The position numbers and the translations under genes are program-made. Under the pieces are notes generated by a model. It did no database searches. It saw nothing but the letters and a program-made list of their open reading frames with translations, and was not told where the DNA came from. Of a stretch of 64,000 nucleotides of DNA, positions 53,674-62,295 are shown in pieces. Location: positions 186,001-250,000 of the forward strand of contig NZ_BKZV01000003.1 in assembly GCF_008974285.1 (NCBI RefSeq). The letters run 5' to 3'. This DNA is from Thermogemmatispora aurantia (GTDB lineage Bacteria; Chloroflexota; Ktedonobacteria; Ktedonobacterales; Ktedonobacteraceae). Position 1 is the first letter of the stretch; each line of letters starts with the position of its first letter.

Positions 53674-53721
53674 TTGACGGCGGTACTTCGCCTATGCTAT
53701 ACTCTCAACCGACTGGTCGGT
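53674..53721 (+). promoter_or_regulatory. Rightward promoter and operator of the catabolic island
   Basis: TTGACG (53674-53679), 18 bases, TATACT (53698-53703): the same boxes and spacing as the leftward promoter, in mirror image. ACCGA-ctgg-TCGGT at 53708-53721 covers the expected start site. It precedes the zinc-ribbon gene by about 200 bases, leaving a long leader. Confidence 0.75.
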
Positions 53722-53925
53722 CGCATAGAAGCGACCCGTCCACCGTAGACGCTGCCGCTGGCGCAGCGCACAGCGCAGATTGTCAGGTCGCTGCTCTGCT
53801 TTCGGCAGCTCCAGTAGAGCAGACGGCTGGCCGTCGACGTCAGGGTAGCGTGCTTCTGGCCTGGTCTTGTTCGGCCTGGCCCGCACAGAGACGACGTGCG
53901 GCCTTCGTTCAAAGGAGGTCTAAGG

Positions 53926-54147
53926 ATGAGCGTCTACCCACGGTCCAGTGAGCCTTTCCTCTTCGTCCACAAGGAGCCTGTCCAGGGTCAATGTCCTGAG
54001 TGTGGCAGCCACAACCTGCGGCGCTACCCCGTGCTGAGTGAAGGCGGCTGGTGGCTCGTTACAAAATGCCAGGACTGCCTCTTCAGCCTGGAGCGCGAGC
54101 GCTGGGGTCGCCTCGGCTCCATCCAGCTTCTCTCCGAGACACTCTAG
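53926..54147 (+). CDS. Small zinc-ribbon protein of the Hyu cluster
   Basis: A 73-residue protein with two Cys pairs, CPECGS (about residues 24-29) and CQDC (about 49-52), forming a likely rubredoxin-like zinc ribbon. Aromatic residues lie between them (GGWWLVTK). The pairs occupy the middle of the chain and a short helix follows. It immediately precedes HyuA. Acetone and acetophenone carboxylases carry a small zinc-binding subunit beside their HyuA/HyuB-like subunits; this may be a shorter counterpart, but sequence similarity is not demonstrated. AAAGGAGG supports the ATG at 53926 (an upstream in-frame ATG-less extension exists to 53896). Confidence 0.7.
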   Translation: MSVYPRSSEPFLFVHKEPVQGQCPECGSHNLRRYPVLSEGGWWLVTKCQDCLFSLERERWGRLGSIQLLSETL

Positions 54148-54256
54148 CCTGGCCTGATTGGGCGGAGTGACATCCATCCTTGCGCCCTGACTAACTGACT
54201 GACTTCACTGATCGTAGAGTCGCCTCGTGTGAGTATTTCTTCTGAGGAGTCTTTCT

Positions 54257-56284
54257 ATGCTTGCAGTCGATGTTGGCGGCACGTTCACCGACGTTGTGGC
54301 CCTCGACGACCACATGATCAAGGTGACCAAAGTCCCTACCAATGCCCTGGAGACGGAGCGCTCGGTGATCGAAGGCGCGCGCCTGCTCGATATCGCCAGC
54401 AAACCGATCTTCAACCATGCCAGCACTGCCGGCCTGAATGCCATCATTACGCGCCGTCTCCCCAAGGTGGCTTTTCTGACGACTATCGGACATCGGGACA
54501 TCCTGGACATGGGCCGAACATGGCGCCCGCTCGACGCCCTGACCGACCCCGGCTGGCGCCGCCCCTTCGGCGATGCTGCCGCTCCCCTGGTCCCTCGCTA
54601 TCTACGCCGTGGCATCAGCGAGCGTATCACCGCTGATGGCAGCGTGCTGATCCCTCTCGACGAGTCCCAGGCCCGCCAACAGCTGGCCATTCTCAAGAAG
54701 TGCGGCGTTCAGGGAGTTGCTATCTGCCTGCTCAACGCCTATGTCAACCCACAGCATGAGATCCGCCTGCGTGAGCTTGTCCGCCAGGAGCTGGGTGATA
54801 TTCCCTGCTCGATCTCCTCGGAGGTCTCTCCCCTGGCCAAGGAGTACGCACGCGCCTCGACAACGCTGATCGATGTGCTGATGAAGATCATTTTCTCTCA
54901 GTACTCGCACAATCTGCTCTCGGGACTGCGCGAGGCCGGCTTCACGGGCCAGGTTAATTTTGCTGATTGCGCCGCGATGCTACGCCCCGCCGAGATCGCG
55001 ATGGAGCAGCCTTTCCGCATTGTCTTCGCCGGCCCGGCGGCGGGAGCGGTCTCCAGTGCTCATTTTGGACAGCTCATCGGCGAGGAGAATCTGATCTGCT
55101 GCGACATCGGCGGCACCTCCTGCGATATCAGCGTGGTGACGCATGGTCAGCCGGTGGTGAATGAGACCTTCGAGCTGGAGCATGATCTGCTGGTCAATGC
55201 GCTCTCGATCGAGATCACCAGTATTGGGGCCGGCGGCGGCAGCATCGTCTCGATCGCTCCTTCCGGAGAGATGCACGTCGGACCGGAGAGCGCCGGCGCC
55301 GATCCCGGTCCAGCCTGCTACGGCAAGGGCGGTACAGCTCCGACTCTGACCGATACCTGCCTGTTAATCGGTATCCTCGACCCCGAACGCTTCCTCGGCG
55401 GCCAGATGCGCCTTAATGTGGACCTGGCTCGCGCGGCATTCGAACGCCTGCCCACTTCGTTGAGCCTGGAGAAGCGCATCGAGTACGCTTATAAGATCGG
55501 TCTGAATAATATCGCCGAGGGCCTGCTGGACATCACCATTAAGCAGGGCATCGATCCACGCGATTATAGCTTGATCGCCTATGGCTCCGCCGGCCCGCTC
55601 TTCCTGCCGGCAATTCTGGAGCAGATCAAGGCCAGGCGGGTGATCGTCCCTCCCTATCCTGGCTTCTTCTCTGCACTTGGCCTGCTCAGCTCCGATCTGG
55701 TCTATTCCGACAGCCGCAGCGCCTATATGGTTCTGACGCCGGAGGCAGCTCCGACGATTGCGCAGATCTACCGCGCGATGGAGGAGAAACTCCTGGCGCG
55801 TATTCCTGGCGACAAGAGCCAGCTACGGGTCCTGCGCAGTTTCGATGGGCGCTTGCTTGGCCAGACCTGGGAGACCCCCTTTGTGGAGGTGCCCGCCGGC
55901 GAGATTACCGCCGAGACGATCTCGACAATGATCGAGAATTTCCATCGCGTCTACGAGCAGCGCTCGGGCAATCGCTTCGAGGCGATTCCGGTCCAGAGTG
56001 TGACCTATCGGGTGCAGGTCGTGGTGCCTTCGCAGAAGGTTGAATATCCTTTCCTGGGGCAGGGCCAGCCGCACGAGGCCGCTCCCGAGCGCTGGACGAC
56101 GCTGCGCTATCTCGGCAACGGAGAGCTGCGAGTCGCAGAGTATGAGCGCACTCACCTGACGAGCGGGGCATTCGTGCGTGGCCCGGCTATTATCCGCGAA
56201 CCGACCTCGACGATCCATGTGGTCGCCGGTCAGGTGGCCCGCGTTGGCTCCTGGGGAGAGATTGTTATCGAGCCAGCGGCTTAG
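54257..56284 (+). CDS. Hydantoinase/oxoprolinase-type ATPase subunit (HyuA family)
   Basis: A 675-residue ASKHA-fold subunit. Phosphate 1 is DVGGTFTDVVALDD (residues 5-18). Other family marks are ASTAGLNAIITRRLPKVAFLTT, the SSEVSPLAKEYARASTTLID region, FAGPAAGAVSSA near 258 and the second Gly motif CDIGGTSCDISVV near 282. The family includes N-methylhydantoinase, 5-oxoprolinase, caprolactamase and acetone/acetophenone carboxylases, all of which use ATP to activate a carbonyl by phosphorylation. Substrate not predictable from sequence alone. ATG behind GAGGAG. Confidence 0.9.
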   Translation: MLAVDVGGTFTDVVALDDHMIKVTKVPTNALETERSVIEGARLLDIASKPIFNHASTAGLNAIITRRLPKVAFLTTIGHRDILDMGRTWRPLDALTDPGWRRPFGDAAAPLVPRYLRRGISERITADGSVLIPLDESQARQQLAILKKCGVQGVAICLLNAYVNPQHEIRLRELVRQELGDIPCSISSEVSPLAKEYARASTTLIDVLMKIIFSQYSHNLLSGLREAGFTGQVNFADCAAMLRPAEIAMEQPFRIVFAGPAAGAVSSAHFGQLIGEENLICCDIGGTSCDISVVTHGQPVVNETFELEHDLLVNALSIEITSIGAGGGSIVSIAPSGEMHVGPESAGADPGPACYGKGGTAPTLTDTCLLIGILDPERFLGGQMRLNVDLARAAFERLPTSLSLEKRIEYAYKIGLNNIAEGLLDITIKQGIDPRDYSLIAYGSAGPLFLPAILEQIKARRVIVPPYPGFFSALGLLSSDLVYSDSRSAYMVLTPEAAPTIAQIYRAMEEKLLARIPGDKSQLRVLRSFDGRLLGQTWETPFVEVPAGEITAETISTMIENFHRVYEQRSGNRFEAIPVQSVTYRVQVVVPSQKVEYPFLGQGQPHEAAPERWTTLRYLGNGELRVAEYERTHLTSGAFVRGPAIIREPTSTIHVVAGQVARVGSWGEIVIEPAA

Positions 56285-56444
56285 CGCGGTTCAGCTCCAT
56301 CTGGTGCGGGCAGGGGCCACTCCCTGCACTCATTCGCTCGCAGCAACAGCGAGCCTCTGCCCGCCCACAGACTCGCCAACGCCAATCTACTTCGCCCTGT
56401 CTTAGCCGTCTGTACGCTGCTACAGTACACAAGGAGGTCCTACT

Positions 56445-58394
56445 ATGGTGCGCGTCGAGCCACCGGTGCTCATCAAGGATCTGGACGAGGATGCTTTCCG
56501 CGCGCGCTATCAGTGCGATCGCTTCACGGCAACGGTCCTGTCGAGCCGTCTACGCTATATCGTGCAGCATATGTGCACGGGATTACTGACCAATGCCTTT
56601 TCAGTTATTTTACGAGATTGGTACGATTTCGCCAGCACGATTGCTGGTCCGCCAGAGCTGGACTATCCGACACCGGCGGTGAGCAATAGCCTGGTGCTCT
56701 TCCTGGGTACGATGACCGATGCGGTGCGCAATGCCGTTGAGGAGTTCGGACCCCAGAATCTGCAGCCGGGCGATGTGCTGATGTGCAACGATCCCTATCG
56801 CATTGGAACCCATGTGAACGATGTCTGCTTTATTCGTCCGGTCTTCTTCGAGGGCCGTCTGGTCGGCTTTGTCAATCTACAGGCCCATATGCTCGATATG
56901 GGGGGCGTAGTGCCGGCTGGCTTCAGTGGCACGAAGCGCAATGTCTATGAGAACGGCCTGGTCATCGGGCCGCAGTTGCTCTATCACGACGATCGTCCGG
57001 TCAAGTCGGCCTGGAGCCTGATCTTCGACAATGCCCGCTTCGGCAATCTGCTGCTGCCAGATATTAAAACGATCTATCAGAACCTCCGTCTTGGCGAGAA
57101 TCTGCTGCTGGAGACCATCCAGCGCTACGGCGTTGAGAGCTATCTGGGAGCGGTTCGCTATGCCTGCGATCTCTCGGCGGAGACCATGCGCCAGGCTCTG
57201 GCCCGTCTGCCGGATGGCGAGTTCGAAGGTGAGGATTTCATTGACTGCGATGGCGTTGACGATAGCGAGGAGTACCACGTCAAGGTGAAGGTGCGCATCC
57301 GCGGCGATCGCGCGGAGGTTGACCTGAGCGGCAGCTCACGCCAGGCGCGCACGAGTATCAATGGCGGTTGGCTGGACGCCAAGACGGCGGTGGCGGTGGC
57401 CCTCAAGTATCTGCTGGACCCGCGCAGCCCCTTTACGTCGGGCACGCTGCGCAATGTCGATATTGTGCTGCCGGAGGGCACTTTCTTTAGTGCCATGCCG
57501 CCCGACGGGGCGATCTTCCTCTATTGGGAGAGCACCCAGCCACTGCTGCTGGCGATCTTCCGCGCGCTGAAGGAGGCCCTGGGGCCGAACGCCGTCGGCG
57601 GCGATTACTGTTCGCTCAATATCCATAATGCCAACGGCGTGCGCAACGGTGTTCCTTGGGTGACAATGGCACAGTGCGGCGGCGAGCATGGCCCCTGGGG
57701 CGCGACCAAGGATGGCGATGCCGATAGCTATATGGTGTTCTACCTGGCGAATAATCTCGACCCTGCCACCGAGGCTATCGAAGCCGATTTCCCCTGCGTG
57801 GTGCTGCGCAAGGAGTATGCCACCGACACTGCCGGCGCCGGTCGGCATCGCGGTGGGGCCGCGGTGGTCAAAGATACGCTGTGGCTGACCGAGGCCGAGC
57901 ACTATTCGATGCCGCTGCATACGAAGGCCCCCAGTGGCTTCGGCGTCTACGGCGGCAAGGATGGAGCCGTAGGGGCCGTCTGGGTCTGGGAGCCTGAGGC
58001 CTACGAGCAGGTCCAGCGAGCCGGCCTGGTCGGTTTCGATGAGGCGGTCTATCGCCAGGCTACGCCCGTCGCCGGGGTGCTCAATCCCGAGTCTCACACC
58101 CTCGACCACCAGGGACGCTACTTTCACTTCGCCCGCGTGCCCATCTGGCGCACACGCCCACGCACGATGTTCCGCTACCTCACCAACGGCGGTGGCGGCT
58201 GGGGCAATCCTTTGGAACGTCCCCCCGAGCGGGTTCTGCGGGATGTGCGCGATGAGTACATCAGCATCGAGACGGCACGAGAGCTGTATGGCGTGGTGAT
58301 CCAGGGCGACCCTCAGCACGATCCCGAGGGACTCCAGATTGACTATGAGGCAACGCAGGCGCTGCGTAACGCAGCTGCCAGTCAGAGACATTGA
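56445..58394 (+). CDS. Hydantoinase/oxoprolinase-type catalytic subunit (HyuB family)
   Basis: A 649-residue HyuB/AcxB-type subunit that pairs with HyuA. Conserved stretches are QPGDVLMCNDPYRIGTHVNDVCFIRPVFFEGRLVGFVNLQAHMLDMGG (metal-binding Asp/His region near residue 105-150), VDLSGSSRQARTSINGG and the GAGRHRGGAAVV segment. FRYLTNGGGGWGNPLERPPERVLRDVRD is the usual C-terminal block. It is longer than minimal HyuB (about 520-590) through a C-terminal extension. Separated from HyuA by 160 bases; AAGGAGG precedes the ATG. Confidence 0.9.
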   Translation: MVRVEPPVLIKDLDEDAFRARYQCDRFTATVLSSRLRYIVQHMCTGLLTNAFSVILRDWYDFASTIAGPPELDYPTPAVSNSLVLFLGTMTDAVRNAVEEFGPQNLQPGDVLMCNDPYRIGTHVNDVCFIRPVFFEGRLVGFVNLQAHMLDMGGVVPAGFSGTKRNVYENGLVIGPQLLYHDDRPVKSAWSLIFDNARFGNLLLPDIKTIYQNLRLGENLLLETIQRYGVESYLGAVRYACDLSAETMRQALARLPDGEFEGEDFIDCDGVDDSEEYHVKVKVRIRGDRAEVDLSGSSRQARTSINGGWLDAKTAVAVALKYLLDPRSPFTSGTLRNVDIVLPEGTFFSAMPPDGAIFLYWESTQPLLLAIFRALKEALGPNAVGGDYCSLNIHNANGVRNGVPWVTMAQCGGEHGPWGATKDGDADSYMVFYLANNLDPATEAIEADFPCVVLRKEYATDTAGAGRHRGGAAVVKDTLWLTEAEHYSMPLHTKAPSGFGVYGGKDGAVGAVWVWEPEAYEQVQRAGLVGFDEAVYRQATPVAGVLNPESHTLDHQGRYFHFARVPIWRTRPRTMFRYLTNGGGGWGNPLERPPERVLRDVRDEYISIETARELYGVVIQGDPQHDPEGLQIDYEATQALRNAAASQRH

Positions 58395-58662
58395 CAGGCG
58401 TTCTATAATCTGTACTGCATGTGAAAGGTGGGATCTATGGGCCAGCACTTCCCGATCTGCAGGAGAACACGAGGCCTTCGACCCGCGGTTCCGGCTTCCA
58501 TCCCGGTGGCGGTTCCTCCTCATCCCCCTTAAATCAACGCCGCCTTTGCTTGCTGCAGTGCAGAAAATCAATTTGGGGCACGCTGATGGTGACTGACAGT
58601 TTGTCGAGGGAGCAGAGGCCGGCCCCCTGCCTCCCACCCCGCGTTCAGAGAGGAGGGTTCCC

Positions 58663-59277
58663 GTGGCGCGTAAGCGCGATATTATCGAGGTAGCTGCTCA
58701 GCTCTTCGCCCGGCATGGCTACCACGGTACCAGCGTACGTGACCTCTCCGAAGCGCTGGGGCTGGGCAAGGCCAGCCTCTACCACCATATCGAAAGCAAG
58801 GATGAGCTTCTGTTCTGGGTACATGAGCAGTTCATTAATCCCTTGCTAGAGGAGACAGAGCGACGCCTGAGTGCCGAGATGGACCCACGCGATGCTCTGC
58901 GCACTCTGAGCTGTATTCTGATGCGCGTCATCGCCGACTACCGGCCCTACGTGACTGTCTTCTTGAATGAGTGGCGGGCGCTCTCTCCCGAACGGGCCGC
59001 GGCGATTCGGGAGAAGCGCAAGCGCTTTGAGGGCTACATCCGCGCGGCTCTACAGCGCGGTGTTGAGCAGGGCCTCTTTCGGCCCCTGGATGTCTCGGTG
59101 ACCTGCCTCGGCTTCTTGGGCATGCACAACTATGCCTATCAATGGCTCAATCCCGAGGGACGCCTCTCCCCCGAAGAGATTGCGGCTACCTTTAGTTCCA
59201 TCTTCTTGCGCGGCATTGCCCAGGGAGACAACCAGAGCCAGGCCCCGGAGACCTCAGCCAGCCCACAAGCTGGCTGA
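58663..59277 (+). CDS. TetR-family regulator of the catabolic island
   Basis: A 204-residue TetR protein. The helix-turn-helix spans residues 6-52 (IIEVAAQLFARHGYHGTSVRDLSEALGLGKASLYHHIESKDELLFW). The C-terminal ligand domain matches the TetR_C group common next to acyl-CoA genes (RALSPERAAAIREKRKRFEGYI, GVEQGLFRPLDVSVTCLGFLGMHNYAYQWL). GTG start with AGAGGAGGG upstream. It is the best candidate to bind the ACCGA-N4-TCGGT sites at 53.5 and 53.7 kb, with a CoA ester as likely inducer. Confidence 0.92.
   Translation: MARKRDIIEVAAQLFARHGYHGTSVRDLSEALGLGKASLYHHIESKDELLFWVHEQFINPLLEETERRLSAEMDPRDALRTLSCILMRVIADYRPYVTVFLNEWRALSPERAAAIREKRKRFEGYIRAALQRGVEQGLFRPLDVSVTCLGFLGMHNYAYQWLNPEGRLSPEEIAATFSSIFLRGIAQGDNQSQAPETSASPQAG
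59254..59277 (+). terminator. Hairpin overlapping the TetR stop codon
   Basis: TCAGCCAGC (59254-59262) and GCTGGCTGA (59269-59277) form a perfect 9-base stem with a 6-base loop. The stop codon is the last three bases of the stem. There is no U-run, so it may attenuate rather than end transcription into the SDR gene. The following 230 bases to 59509 show nothing else. Confidence 0.45.
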
Positions 59278-59509
59278 TCGGCATCGGCCCGCCGCGCGAC
59301 TAGTCCATTCTTCTCTCGCTTGCTTACTTGCCGCGCGGCGAGTGGATGGCCAGCTGTGATGCAGTACCCAGTACGAGCCGGGACAGCCACAGGGAGTGCC
59401 TTGAGTACGCGTTGTGGCTTGCTGATCCTGGCTGCTGTTTGGGCGCTGCTGGTTGTGTTGTGTGTGCATTGAGGCAAAGTGAAGCGATGCAGCGAAAGGC
59501 GGTTCTCTT

Positions 59510-60262
59510 ATGGCAGCAGCTCCTGTTAGTGATCGGATTAACCTGAGCGGTCAGGTGGCGGTGGTCACCGGCGCGGCGCGCGGCATCGGCCAGACCACCG
59601 CCCGGGTGCTGGCCCGCGAAGGGGCCAGCGTGGCCGCCCTGGATGTGCTTCCCTGTACGGAGACGGTGCAGGCAGTGGAGGCGCTGGGCCAGCGCGCGTT
59701 GAGTGTGCATTGTGATGTGTCCGATGCGCAGCAGGTGCGCCAGGCGATTGATGAGGTCGTGGCCCGCCTCGGCGCCCCCCATATTTTGGTCACCTGCGCC
59801 GGGGTGGTCTCGCGGACAGATCTGGAGGCGATGACGGTGGAAGAATGGGATCGGGTGCTGGCCATTGATCTGCGGGGCACGTTCCTCTGTGTGCAGGCGG
59901 TCTATCCCCATATGAAGGCCCGCGGCTATGGGAAGATTGTATGTGTAGGTTCGGTCGCCGGGAAGGTCGGCGGCGTGATCTCCGGCCCCCATTATGTGGC
60001 CGCTAAGGGTGGCGTTCATTCTTTTATTAAGTGGGTGGCGAAGGCTGGCGCTCCCCATGCAATCTATGTCAATGCCGTGGCTCCCGGCCCGGTCTGGACC
60101 GACATGACCATCGGGCACCCTTATCGCGATGAGATGTCCCCCCTGGGCCGCCTGGGCGATCCGCGCGATATCGCTGAGGCGATCCTCTTCCTGGCTTCCC
60201 CTGCCTCGAATTGGATCACCGGTCTGGTGCTGGATGTCAACGGCGGTATGCTCATGGATTAG
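59510..60262 (+). CDS. Short-chain dehydrogenase of the catabolic island
   Basis: A 250-residue classical SDR. TGAARGIGQTTARVL is the coenzyme site, VTCAGVVSR the NAG strand, and catalytic Ser/Tyr/Lys fall in CVGSVAGKV and HYVAAKGG. It ends with NWITGLVLDVNGGMLMD. The Asp after beta-2 (AALDVL) favours NAD+. It may oxidise an alcohol to the ketone used by the HyuAB proteins, by analogy with 1-phenylethanol dehydrogenase in the acetophenone pathway; this is inference from context. Confidence 0.92.
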   Translation: MAAAPVSDRINLSGQVAVVTGAARGIGQTTARVLAREGASVAALDVLPCTETVQAVEALGQRALSVHCDVSDAQQVRQAIDEVVARLGAPHILVTCAGVVSRTDLEAMTVEEWDRVLAIDLRGTFLCVQAVYPHMKARGYGKIVCVGSVAGKVGGVISGPHYVAAKGGVHSFIKWVAKAGAPHAIYVNAVAPGPVWTDMTIGHPYRDEMSPLGRLGDPRDIAEAILFLASPASNWITGLVLDVNGGMLMD

Positions 60263-60309
60263 CCACGCTTCGCTCTTCCCTCTGGCTCCGCTTTGACTCC
60301 AGTTCCAGT

Positions 60310-60364
60310 GAGCGCGGTGGCCTATTGCTGGCTTCTCGCTGGCTTCTGCCTTACCACCGCGCTC
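60310..60364 (+). terminator. Long-armed hairpin after the SDR gene
   Basis: GAGCGCGGTGG (60310-60320) and CCACCGCGCTC (60354-60364) are perfect 11-base arms 48 bases beyond the stop. The loop contains a direct repeat of GCTGGCTTCT (60327-60336 and 60338-60347). Likely end of the rightward arm. Confidence 0.55.
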
Positions 60365-60454
60365 CTCCCTTATTATGGAGACTGCAGCTCTCTGCGTTCC
60401 GCACCGTTGCTCGGCTTCTGCGTGCTCAGACCGCATTTGCATCAATTGCTGAGC

Positions 60455-60547
60455 TTGTCCACCGGTCAGCAGTAATGCTATCCTGGTAGGTCAGAGTAAG
60501 AATGGCAAGCAGGAGGGGCGCTTGCTTCTCAAGAGCTGAGCAAGCGC
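60455..60547 (+). promoter_or_regulatory. Promoter and leader hairpin of the methyltransferase gene
   Basis: TTGTCC (60455-60460), 18 bases, TATCCT (60479-60484) with an extended TGC. About 30 bases after the expected start, GCGCTTGCT (60518-60526) and AGCAAGCGC (60539-60547) form a 9-base stem. A further 80 bases of leader separate it from the ATG. Confidence 0.5.
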
Positions 60548-60627
60548 GATGGCGCCGCTTTCCGGCTTGCACAGAAGCTGTAGCCTTCCTCTCTTCTACC
60601 AGAGCGATGATGAGGAACAGGTAGACC

Positions 60628-61539
60628 ATGAGCAGTTCAGCGGAGCAACCAGCAGAGCACCAGTCTGGCGAGGCACTGGCCAAGCGCCGGCATACGTATG
60701 TGATCGATCCCGAGAATCCAGGCGAACTGGCTCGCCTGACGATGCAGGAGCGCATCATCACCGAGGGTATGGGCGGCCTCTTCCCCGAGGGGCTGACGCT
60801 ACCGCCAGCGGCCAGAGTGCTTGACCTGGCCTGCGGCCCAGGTGGCTGGGTCCTGGACCTGGCGCGCACCTATCCCGATGCCGAGGTGATTGGGGTCGAT
60901 ATCAGTCCGACAGTAGTGGAGTACGCGACGGTCCAGGCCCAGACACGCCGCCTGGCCAATGCCAGCTTTCAGGTCATGGATGTCACCGAACCATTGGCCT
61001 TCCCCGAGACAGCTTTTGATCTGGTGAATGGCCGCCTGCTGTCTGGCTTCATGCTGCCCTCAGCCTGGCCACATCTGGTGGCCGAAGGGTATCGCCTGCT
61101 GAAGCCAGGCGCCGTACTCCGTCTAACCGAAGGCGAGCTGTCGCTGACAACCAGCCCAACGCTGAGCGCATTGCACGAGCTGGGAACACGCGTGCTGAAG
61201 ATGGCTGGTCGCAGTTTTTCGCCTGATGGACGCCATGTCGGTATCACTCCTGTACTGCCACGCTTGCTGCGCCAGGCCGGCTTCCAGCAGGTACGCCTCC
61301 ATGCGACCGCCATCGAATGGTCAATCGATACCCTTGCCTACTATGGCCTCTTTAAAGACTGCCTGATGGGCTTGGAGCTGATCCAACCGTTTTTGTTGGG
61401 CACCGGATTGATCGAACGTGAGGAGCTACAGCGTCAGATGCAGCAGGCTCTGGCAGAGATGCAGCAGGACGATTTTTGCGCTCTCTGGACCCTGGTGACA
61501 GTCTGGGGCCAGAAGCCAACAGCGTCATCTCCGGCCTGA
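60628..61539 (+). CDS. Class I SAM-dependent methyltransferase
   Basis: A 303-residue methyltransferase. Motif I is VLDLACGPGGWVLDLARTYP (residues 70-89), motif II is VIGVDISPTVVEYA, and post-motifs are FQVMDVTEPLAFPETAFDLVNGR and LLKPGAVLRLTEGE. The last 100 residues are a helical substrate-binding region. Similar to UbiE/type 11 methyltransferases; the acceptor is unknown. GAGGAACAGG precedes the ATG. Confidence 0.88.
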   Translation: MSSSAEQPAEHQSGEALAKRRHTYVIDPENPGELARLTMQERIITEGMGGLFPEGLTLPPAARVLDLACGPGGWVLDLARTYPDAEVIGVDISPTVVEYATVQAQTRRLANASFQVMDVTEPLAFPETAFDLVNGRLLSGFMLPSAWPHLVAEGYRLLKPGAVLRLTEGELSLTTSPTLSALHELGTRVLKMAGRSFSPDGRHVGITPVLPRLLRQAGFQQVRLHATAIEWSIDTLAYYGLFKDCLMGLELIQPFLLGTGLIEREELQRQMQQALAEMQQDDFCALWTLVTVWGQKPTASSPA

Positions 61540-61610
61540 GTTCCCTGGCTTGTCCCCACTCCTCCGACACGGTCTGGCCTGGCTCCAACTCGCCCCAGTG
61601 TGATCGTGGG

Positions 61611-61943
61611 CTAGAGCTGGCTTCCAAGAGCCAGCAGGAGTAGAAGGATACTCAGGAGGAGACCGCTGAGCAGGAGGAAGGCGATGAGGCGGGCCTGACG
61701 GCTGGTTTCGTCTACGGCGATGTCGACGGCCAGCAGCAGACTCTCATCGTTCATGGTCGGCTGGATCGGCTCTGCCGGATAGTGCGGTCTACCAGCGCTG
61801 GCCTTGGCCCGCCAGTGCCCAGGCCAGCGGCTGAGAGGCGTGAGCCGTGGCCGGCCCAGGCCACAGCGCAGATAGAGATAGCAGAGAACCACCAGGCCGC
61901 CAAGCAATAGCATGCAGACGATCAGCATGAGAAAGGGCAGCAT
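61611..61943 (-). CDS. Small two-helix membrane protein
   Basis: A 110-residue hypothetical protein. The first 26 residues form a hydrophobic helix (FLMLIVCMLLLGGLVVLCYLYL). A basic, Pro-rich middle and an acidic amphipathic stretch (LLLAVDIAVDETSRQARL) follow, then a second Leu-rich helix to the end. AAAGGAGCG precedes the ATG at 61943. It converges on the methyltransferase gene. Family not recognised. Confidence 0.6.
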   Translation of the reverse strand: MLPFLMLIVCMLLLGGLVVLCYLYLRCGLGRPRLTPLSRWPGHWRAKASAGRPHYPAEPIQPTMNDESLLLAVDIAVDETSRQARLIAFLLLSGLLLSILLLLLALGSQL

Positions 61944-62295
61944 CGTGTTTCGCTCCTTTGTGCTTCACGGCGCCTACACTCGTTCTTTCGTCACCCCAGG
62001 AAGAGTGTTGCCACTCTCCCAACACTTTGTAATGACGCTTGCCTCGGGCTTCCGTGAAAAGGAAAGGGCGCCCAGCTTCACCCATACTCACGAGCTAAGT
62101 AGCTCCCCGGGAGACAGGTCTCTCCCGCTGGAGAAAAGAGACTGCAGCGAACAGGCAGAACTGCCAGGTCAGCAGGAGGGATCTTCTACATCAGCATCTA
62201 TCGCTCTTGGCGCTCACGGCTGAGATTGTGACCAGCCCACCGACTGTGATAGAGTACAGGGACGCAGAGAGAACGTGTGAGAAATGAGGTGTTCT
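61944..62295. other. Divergent region upstream of msrA
   Basis: About 350 bases. AGTGTTG (62004-62010) and CAACACT (62020-62026) are 7-base arms near the start of the small membrane protein gene, possibly an operator. For msrA, TTGTGA (62226-62231) and GATAGA (62248-62253) at 16-base spacing are a weak promoter candidate. Confidence 0.4.

Noticed and set aside
57336..58637. Minus-strand open frame of 433 codons over HyuB
   Set aside because: Shadow of a conserved family gene, a result of high GC at third codon positions.
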